DNA from: Larix sibirica
Lineage: Eukaryota > Streptophyta > Pinopsida > Pinales > Pinaceae
Reading direction: 5' to 3'
Assembly: GCA_004151065.3 (NCBI GenBank)
Contig: NWUY0300103911.1
Span: 9,057-23,847, forward strand
DNA: 14,791 bases
Each line of letters opens with the position of its first letter. The stretch's first letter is position 1. The position numbers were made by a program, and so were the translations under genes. Positions 9,098-14,791 of the stretch are shown in pieces. Below the pieces are notes generated by a model. That model worked only from the letters and a program-made list of their open reading frames with translations, searched no databases and was not told where the DNA came from.

Positions 9098-9801
9098 ATC
9101 CCCGCCGAGATCCAACTCCAGTATGATAGGGAGATGATCCGATAGGGATGATAGAACCGGCCAAGATCTATATTTATTCATAGCTTCCATCAATTTGTCA
9201 TGTAACATATACCTATCCATATGCTTTGAGATCTTTTCATTGGATTTTCTATCGTTGCTCCAAGTAGGCCCAAGAGGCACCAGCGCAATGTCATTTAACC
9301 CCGAATCTTCAAAGAGGTTAGAAAAGTAGGAACATAAGTTATCCTCTCATGCAAATTTCCCCCAGGTTTCGGCTGAAGAGAGAGTCAAATTGAAGTCTCC
9401 CACCAGTAAGAGGTTGTCATGTGCCAAGAGTCCCCTAGCTTTAGCATTGTCCCCAAAAATACATCTATCCGAGTATGAACCGTAAATATTTACTAGGTTT
9501 ACCTCCCCGGCAAATCCCAGGACTCAACCTTCCAAAAGAATCCCCAAGGGAGTACAATAAGCTGAAAAATGAAAAAGGATTGGATCCCAGGCTGATAAGA
9601 GACCACCCGAATGACCCACCGCATCCGATGAACAAATAACCCAATCCTTATGCTCTGAAAATATAAATGGGCCTGCTCTGCTGAAACCATAGTTTCCTAG
9701 AGAAAAATGATATCAGGTTTCAAAGAATCCACAATTCCTTTGAGGGCTAATTTTTTCTGAGGTTCCCTAATCCCTCTGATATTCACGGAGAAAAAGATCA
9801 T
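9098..9801 (-). other. LINE-B ORF2 AP-like endonuclease domain
   Basis: The N terminus carries the NIRG motif (residues 7-10). A TAG at 9697-9699 replaces the residue before ETM, where Gln is usual. After the one-base loss near 9651 the frame reads GHSGGLLSAWDP, then VGDFN at 9389-9400 (Asp and Asn kept) and LSDHLPI with Ser-Asp-His at 9134-9142. TGA codons at 9524-9526 and 9347-9349 interrupt it. The catalytic motifs themselves are still present. Confidence 0.88.
9798..9801 (-). promoter_or_regulatory. ATGA overlap joining LINE-B ORF1 stop and ORF2 start
   Basis: The ORF1 TGA (9798-9800) and the ORF2 ATG (9799-9801) overlap within ATGA. The ORF1 frame reads ...RVKQ-stop and the ORF2 frame begins MIFFSVNIRG, with the endonuclease motif right after it, so both ends are well supported. 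It suggests termination-reinitiation for ORF2. Confidence 0.8.
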
Positions 9802-11704
9802 TGTTTCACCCGAGCAAGGGATTTCATGTCTCTAAGAGCCCGTATGGAATCCATTGATCCAATGGATGAGGAAGAAGTCAGGGAGTTGTCCGAAGATGGA
9901 ATATCCATTTTTAGGGGGATAAATTTCCTAGCACTGCGAGTTTTAATCGGAGAAAACTTTGATAAACCCCCCTGCCGAACACCTTTGGCCTCCAAACCTG
10001 AACCAGGGGAAGCATCTAAAATAATCAAAGGAGAAGCCTGAATGTCACCACTTGAAGGGATTTTAGCTAAATAGGTTTCGATTGGGGTTTTAGATTTAAC
10101 AATGTCTGCAAAGGATTTCAACCCCAGGCCATGAGAGGACTCTCCAATAAAGCCCCCAACATGTGGACTAAAATTTAGAGCCAAGGGAGGACCCCCAGGA
10201 GTTGATCCAGACTGAATATTGCCCTGAGAGTATGAAAGTGGTGGAGGTTCGATAGGGGAATTGATGGGCGTACCCCCGATAATTGATACCTGGTCCCAAG
10301 TAATAACCCCAACCTCAAGAGGAATATTTTTAGTAGGATCCAAGGTAACTGGAACCGAAGTATTCGAAGAAGGGGCAAGCTACGAAGGACAATAAGTGAG
10401 AGGAACCAAGGACCATTGTATACCCAAATAAAAGGTTGGAGTGCCGCTAATGATGTCCTCCCGAATATGATCCCCTTTAACCTCCAAACCCGATAGAAAT
10501 ACTAAATCATCATTTGTTAAGGACAACGGAAAAGATGGACCCAGGTTTTTTAACTTACCAACAATTGTAGATTGCACTTGAACTTCAACCAGCTTGTCTA
10601 GGGGCGAAACGAGACCAGTCACAGGGCCCCCAGCAGCACCCTCCAAGGCCGAATAACTATCAGAAGACCATTCTTGAACATCCTCCAAAGAGTCCCTATC
10701 GGAGCCCGAGCTAGAGTCTGTGCATTCCAGCCAAAGATGGCCAACTACTTTGCATTTGGAGCACCAAAAAGGGATGCCCAGTAATCTAGTAATTGTGTGT
10801 AACACCTATCATGCCAAACAATGTCCAAATATTCAAATAGGCCGAGGGACATATCAATCTCCACAAGCACCCTACCCACTCGACGATCCATACCAATTAG
10901 GGTTTCATCCTTTAAGTGCAGAAAATGCCCCAGATGGCTTGCCACGACAAAGAAGGCCTCTTTATGCCACAATTATAAAGGAAAATCCAGAAGTAAAACT
11001 CAGAGATATCTGAAACGAAGCTTCTCCGTAATGAGGTTAGAGCCCATATGCCAACGTTTAAGCATAAGGCCACCATTTTCCTTAATCCAAGTCTGTTCCA
11101 GAATCAAAGTCGAGTGCTCCTCCATCCTGAAATAGAACATATATCAACCTTTTCTTAGTATATAAATATCCGTCCTATAACCGATAATTTTTTCCCAGTT
11201 TGAAGGGACCCACTGATCAATGTCCTTAGGGTTCATGTCTCCATAGGAAATTTTTCCTAGCAGAGATTTGATTGAAAGCGCCGCAATACTCTCTAATCCA
11301 GATTGACGATCCATCGAAAGATCAATTCCTTTTTCCCTCATAAGCCATTTTTTATTTTTTCGATTTGATACCACCCTAGGAAGTCTTTGGACAGTCTGAG
11401 GGACCAGTTTGGTGATGGTAACCTCCACAGGAATATGTTCAGGTATAGTAGAGCCCTCCTCTGAAGACCTATAAACCCTAGTCTCACCTGAAATCATAGG
11501 TAATGTTTTCTTCCCAACAACTAGACTTGCAGAAGTATCATTCCCTTTCCGAGGCTTTTGACCCCCAAGTGAGGCACGTGCCTTCCACATTTTCCAATAT
11601 TCCTCATCAGGCCTAAGCATGCCAGCCGCATCCCACCACTCATTCGAGTTTTGTTTACCACCCTGTGACGATTCCGCCGTCGGCGAGTCAGGGATAGGTT
11701 CCAT
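9798..11704 (-). pseudogene. LINE-B ORF1 (gag-like, DUF4283-type plus CCHC zinc knuckle), broken
   Basis: This is the RNA-binding protein of the element. The start chosen is ATG at 11702-11704 (MEPIPDSPTAESSQGG). Translation upstream of it reads as 5' UTR. A charged N-terminal region is followed by a DUF4283-type domain (LILEQTWIKENGGLMLKRWH, then LLDFPL-stop-LWHKEAFFVV) and a CX2CX4HX4C knuckle at 10722-10763 (CSKCKVVGHLWLEC). A Ser/Pro/Gly-rich tail follows, ending in a basic patch and SLARVKQ. In-frame stops are at 11144-11146, 11000-11002, 10973-10975 and 10380-10382. One base is missing near 10780, just before the knuckle. With that base counted the length is 636 codons including the stop, which supports both chosen ends. 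Four stops and one shift make it non-functional. Confidence 0.9.
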
Positions 11705-12205
11705 GCCCAGAAAAATATAACATCCAGAAACAGTCAGCACCACCCTCAAGGTTCTGATTCCGACAGCCACTCCGAACTCCACAACCTTTGAAACTCAACT
11801 AAACCTTAGGTTCAATAACGACCCATCCTACCCCAAACTTATCCACCCAAAAATCCCACTATAGCATTCATAATTTCCCGCCTGACCATCCAGAGGGGAT
11901 AGAGTGGAAAACCCACGACTATGCCCTTAGCGGTGTTAAGAAAACTCCATGGAAAATCCTGCAACCCACGACAATGCCCTTAGCAGTGTTAACCTAAAAA
12001 ACTCCATGGAAAACCCACGACTACGCCCTTAGCGGTGTTAACCTAGAAAACTCCATGGAAAAACCTGCAACTTCCTGCAACTTAACGGTGTTAACAAAGT
12101 ATCTATCATTCAAAGGGAGAGTTAAGGTGTAGTCATCAAAGCAGTGACATGGAAAAATAAAGGAATAATTTACTTAGTTTGACCAATGCCACATGGGTAT
12201 GCTTG
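11705..12205 (-). other. LINE-B 5' UTR
   Basis: This segment lies between the candidate target duplication and the ORF1 start. It contains the tandem repeats at 11905-12096 and no convincing protein. LINE promoters are internal and sit here. I saw no clear core promoter element. Confidence 0.5.
11905..12096. repeat. Tandem repeats in the LINE-B 5' UTR, about 50-bp unit
   Basis: Units start with CCCACGAC at 11912, 11965 and 12014 (spacings 53 and 49 bp) and share GCCCTTAGCGGTGTTAA and AACTCCATGGAAAA. A fourth, degenerate unit ends near 12096 and keeps CTTAACGGTGTTAAC. Short CCTGCAAC insertions make the spacing uneven. The location suggests promoter-like monomers, as in some mammalian L1 families. 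Confidence 0.85.
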
Positions 12206-12217
12206 TTCATACATAGA
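12206..12217 (+). repeat. Candidate right target-site duplication of LINE-B
   Basis: TTCATACATAGA matches the sequence next to the LINE-B poly(A) end (5211-5223) except for one missing A. It sets the proposed 5' end of the element at 12205. Confidence 0.5.
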
Positions 12218-12249
12218 CTATTCCAATGGCGTATCCCAAATTATCGATG

Positions 12250-12273
12250 ACATCAAAACCTAGGTTTTGATGT
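12250..12273. repeat. Perfect 24-bp palindrome
   Basis: ACATCAAAACCT and its exact complement meet at the centre (CCTAGG) without a loop. It lies about 45 bp outside the proposed LINE-B 5' end. Confidence 0.95.
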
Positions 12274-12401
12274 ATATACCTCTTGCATTAAAACTCTATT
12301 CATATCAACGCGTTAAAACTTGTTTCTTTTTAGTAACGTTTCATTCCAATTATTGGTCATCAAGTGTGCATGAGAATCTGTCTTATAATAAATAGTGTTG
12401 T

Positions 12402-12464
12402 ATTGAAATATTATGAAAACTTCCTTTCGCCGCATTTATTGAAATATTATGAAAACTTCCTTTT
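12402..12464 (+). repeat. Direct repeat, 27 bp, two copies 36 bp apart
   Basis: ATTGAAATATTATGAAAACT followed by TCCTTT occurs at 12402 and again at 12438, identical over 26-27 bases, separated by CGCCGCATTT. It looks like a recent local duplication. Confidence 0.9.
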
Positions 12465-13194
12465 TATAAAAAAGAGGATACTCGTCACTGCGTAAGTTTT
12501 GCTTGACGGAAGATTTACATATATCTGCTTAGTAACGCATACGGTTGGTTACTATTTTTCTTAAACAAGATGCAGTTTTCAATAATGTACATATATTCCA
12601 ACCTTTGCCAAATCAAGTGTATGTAAGGGCAGAGGGCAGAGTTTTTCTTTCACATTGTATGGTTTTGATATTCTTTTAATAGGTTAAAATTTCCCATGCT
12701 AATGATTTAGTTATGCCCATTCTGAAGAAAAGAGTTGTTATTACTTATTCGTACGATCTAAGAATGGTGGTTATTAAAGTTTATGGCATGGGTACCATAT
12801 TGCAATAGCCATAGTATTTATAAAACTCTGTAGTTGTCTAAAACTTATACGATTTTTTTTGGAGAAAATCGTTTTTTCAGATACGAATTTGCTGGAATCT
12901 CAAATAACAGTATTAATCTTGCATAATTTGGATGCCGTGAGGGTTTTCCAGAATGCTGAATTCATCTAAATATTCAAAAAAATGATCTAATCAACATAAA
13001 TCACCGAATTTTTAGATTTCATATCACCAAATTTCAACCAAGTTTTGGACATGCTGTTATAAATAATGATTGATTACTTTAATTGTTATTATATATCTAT
13101 TCTCCTCGAGGTTTAAAAAAAAACATCAACATATACTATGCATTTTTCTTCTTGATTTAAATGAGGGAACTAGGTACCATCTCAGGGTTTGCTT

Positions 13195-13415
13195 GATTAG
13201 ACTTTGAAATGAACTCTACGATATTAAATGCTTCAACATTACGTCATACAATGTATGTTCCCTCTTGTGATATGAAGCTTAGATCCATCAATCTGACTTT
13301 TGTGTTTGATTAGACTTTGAAATGAACTCTACGATATTAAATGCTTTAACATTACGTCATGTGACGTACGTTCCCTCTTGTGATATCAAGCTTAGATCCA
13401 TCAATCTGACTTTTG
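13195..13415 (+). repeat. Direct repeat, 108 bp, two copies with period 113 bp
   Basis: Copies run 13195-13302 and 13308-13415, starting GATTAGACTTTGAAATGAAC and ending ATCAATCTGACTTTTG, with few differences. The second copy contains ACGTCATGTGACGT, two inverted TGACGT cores of the kind bound by plant bZIP proteins. The first copy has ACGTCATACAATGT at that place. No reading frame is evident. Confidence 0.95.
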
Positions 13416-13603
13416 ACAATACCACAGTACCATTTCATAAGAAAAAAAATGCCATAACTTGATATTCTATTAAGAATCAAAGAATTGAAGTTATTGAAAT
13501 ACTTGTTGAAGAGAGCATAGTGTTCAACAATGATTACATTCTATTGAACCATTAAAATAAAGGACTACCTCCATCTTATTAGAGATTTCATAACCTCTTT
13601 AAG
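13416..13603. other. AT-rich DNA, no gene seen
   Basis: A short AT-rich stretch with an A8 run near 13443. It may include the 3' UTR of LINE-C, whose 3' end I could not locate. Confidence 0.5.
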
Positions 13604-14596
13604 CTACGTAACATGTTTTCTATCAAAATACAAAACTGCCATGACAAACCCAAAAATTGAAACACTTAAAAGGTATACACAGACCTGGAGTCCAGAGTCC
13701 ATGAGAGAACCCGAGATATATTCCTCAAAATAGATAGATCTATTCATGGATCCAATAGCCTATTTTGATAAGAGATTTGCTTGCATGTTGATTTCCTTGT
13801 AAATATGCTCTAAGCAAAACTCATCAAATTCTTCAATCAATGAAAGGACTCTAACCAGCCAATGCTCCCGATGAATGTGATGTGAAACTTGCTTTTATTT
13901 TCCTAATCGATAGCAACCCTTGAGTCACCAAAGATCTTGAGTCTAATAATGCCACATTTTCTAGAGAACCATAAAAGACCCCACAAAGCCAATAGTTCAG
14001 CCATAATATTGCTACCTCTTCCCACAACCATTTTTAGACAGATTTGATGGTCCTTTTTCACATTTATAATCGTCCCAGCTCCACAAACCCCATCCTTTGC
14101 GACACCATAAAAAAAACCAGAAGCAATGTCTTCACCAATCTCTGGGAAATTAATAAACCTTGGGTTTATCTTCTATTTTATGGAAGTATATTCTGCCATA
14201 GCACATAAAATTATGGAGCATACATAAAAAGGGGAAGGCTTAATGTTGTAAAAAATGCACTGGTTCCTTGCTTTCCAAACCTCTCATATAGTGAATAGAG
14301 GTAGATCCTTATATTTGAATTTGGAAAAAAACCACTTCTACATGCAATCCATAACTGAAAGACCATTCCAATCTTCATCATGATTAAGAAACTGTTTCAT
14401 ATTTTTCCAGACTGATTTGAAGAATGACCAGTGACAGAAAATATGAGAGATATCCTCCGAGGCAGATAAACACAAGACACAAATGATTCTCACCAAACAT
14501 GATTCTCACCAATACTCGAGTAGTGAGTATATTTGAACCAAAACTAAAGACTATGAATACACTTGGTAAAATACATATATGCTTGTTTTGAACCAA
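13604..14596 (-). pseudogene. LINE-C fragment: zf-RVT and RNase H part of an L1-type ORF2
   Basis: Reading leftward, a zf-RVT remnant comes first (NILTTRVLVRI, then CVLC at 14470-14481 and SHIFCHWSFFKSVWKN), next EVWKARNQCIF, then RNase H. The RNase H first Asp is replaced by Tyr (GFFYGVAKDG, codon at 14107-14109). Glu is kept at 13996-13998 (AELLALWGLL), and Asp at 13924-13926 (FGDSRVAID). After a one-base shift near 13880 it ends HIYKEINMQANLLSK. In-frame stops include TAG at 13903-13905 and 13760-13762. The final frame stays open to TAG at 13604-13606. Endonuclease and RT are absent, so this is a truncated copy. It is distinct in sequence from LINE-B. Confidence 0.85.
14483..14514. repeat. 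16-bp tandem duplication inside LINE-C
   Basis: ATGATTCTCACCAA occurs at 14483 and again at 14499, a 16-bp period. Sixteen is not a multiple of three. The frame that reads LTTRVLVRI upstream and the one that reads CVLC downstream differ across this point, so the duplication probably caused the shift. Confidence 0.7.
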
Positions 14597-14791
14597 CGCT
14601 TGACTGCCGAGAGTACAATGGAAGTTGTAGACCTAAAGTTTAGGTCACAATGAGTAATCTAGCGAAACATTTTTGCGCCGAGAGGCACTCTACAGCCCAG
14701 TATGGGGGAGATCTTGTGAGTCGAGTGTTTGTCAAGTTTGTCGAGTGTTTGTCGAGTAACAAAATAATACAAAGTAAACAAAAAAGAATAA
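14597..14791. repeat. GTCGAGT-repeat patch; possible edge of a DNA transposon
   Basis: TCGAGTGTTTGTC occurs at 14721 and 14741, followed by GTCGAGTAAC at 14751. GCGCCGAGAGGCACTC lies near 14676-14691 and TGCCGAGAG near 14606. The pattern resembles the GCCGAGTG-type subterminal repeats of some plant CACTA elements. No CACTA terminus is visible in the window, so the assignment is tentative. A 17-bp near-palindrome, GACCTAAAgTTTAGGTC, is at 14630-14646. Confidence 0.35.

Larger units (their letters stand above)
5662..9801 (-). pseudogene. LINE-B ORF2 (endonuclease, reverse transcriptase, zf-RVT, RNase H), broken
   Basis: This is the polyprotein for target-primed reverse transcription. The ATG at 9799-9801 overlaps the ORF1 stop. 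The order is endonuclease (about residues 1-235), RT (about 400-760), zf-RVT (about 1070-1130) and RNase H (about 1225-1340). The frame shifts by a one-base loss near 9651 and again near 6365. The two shifts cancel, giving 1380 codons to TAA at 5662-5664, a normal length. In-frame stops are at 9697, 9524, 9347, 8933, 7784, 7358, 7322, 7214, 7094, 5854 and 5746 (lowest coordinate of each). From about 9650 to 6370, over 3 kb, one frame holds with only nonsense changes, so indels are rare. The RNase H is of the type known in some plant L1 lineages. Confidence 0.92.
5225..12205 (-). mobile_element. LINE-B, apparently full-length L1-type retrotransposon with RNase H
   Basis: Read on the minus strand, the element has a 5' UTR of about 500 bp with tandem repeats, ORF1 (11704-9798), an ATGA overlap, ORF2 (9801-5662), a 3' UTR of about 430 bp, and an eight-A tail. 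A candidate imperfect 12-13 bp target duplication flanks it. The length of about 7.0 kb is normal for a complete plant L1. Fifteen in-frame stops and three single-frame shifts are visible over the two ORFs, so the copy cannot encode its own proteins. The 5' boundary rests on the duplication and could be off by some tens to hundreds of bases. Confidence 0.85.
12218..13194. other. AT-rich DNA, no gene seen
   Basis: No frame in this stretch is convincing on either strand. It includes the palindrome at 12250-12273, the 27-bp direct repeat at 12402-12464 and many short A or T runs. It may be the original host intergenic DNA around the LINE-B insertion. Confidence 0.6.

Noticed and set aside
11705-11782. 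Upstream extension of LINE-B ORF1 beginning MEFGVAVGIR
   Set aside because: The frame is open, but the hydrophobic segment is unlike ORF1 N termini, and the next Met begins the usual charged, Ser-rich region.
11905-12096. CRISPR-like spaced repeats
   Set aside because: Units are adjacent, uneven in length and part of a plant LINE 5' region; no spacer structure exists.
14630-14646. 17-bp near-palindrome GACCTAAAgTTTAGGTC
   Set aside because: Short and isolated; noted in the right-edge feature but not strong enough for a separate claim.

Overview
This looks like nuclear DNA of a flowering plant. There are no bacterial-type operons. The window is AT-rich, non-coding for long stretches, and dominated by decayed L1-type LINE retrotransposons of the plant kind: a gag-like ORF1 with a DUF4283-type domain and a CCHC zinc knuckle, then an ORF2 with AP-like endonuclease, reverse transcriptase, zf-RVT and, in two copies, an RNase H domain. 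All three LINE copies lie on the minus strand. No intact protein-coding gene was found, and the species cannot be named from the sequence.

Layout. (1) 1-2312, LINE-A: the C-terminal part of ORF1 and the N-terminal endonuclease part of ORF2. It runs off the left edge. (2) 2313-5210: no certain gene. It holds a possible minus-strand terminal exon, an unidentified plus-strand coding-like stretch, a 101-bp fold-back, a three-copy 128-bp tandem repeat and AT-rich spacer. (3) 5225-12205, LINE-B: an apparently full-length, roughly 7-kb element with 5' UTR tandem repeats, ORF1 (about 635 codons), ORF2 (about 1380 codons), 3' UTR, short poly(A) and a candidate imperfect target-site duplication. (4) 12218-13603: AT-rich DNA with a perfect 24-bp palindrome, a 27-bp direct repeat and a two-copy 108-bp repeat. 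(5) 13604-14596, LINE-C: a fragment with zf-RVT and RNase H. (6) 14597-14791: a short GTCGAGT-repeat patch at the right edge.

The LINE reading frames are broken mostly by single in-frame stops, with few frameshifts. Many of the stops sit where related proteins carry Trp, Gln or Arg, so C-to-T/G-to-A decay of silenced copies is the simplest explanation. The most interesting points are the two different stop/start overlaps between ORF1 and ORF2 (TAATG in LINE-A, ATGA in LINE-B), the tandem monomers in the LINE-B 5' UTR, and the fold-back whose arm mismatches are all transitions. I found no clearly new multi-gene system.
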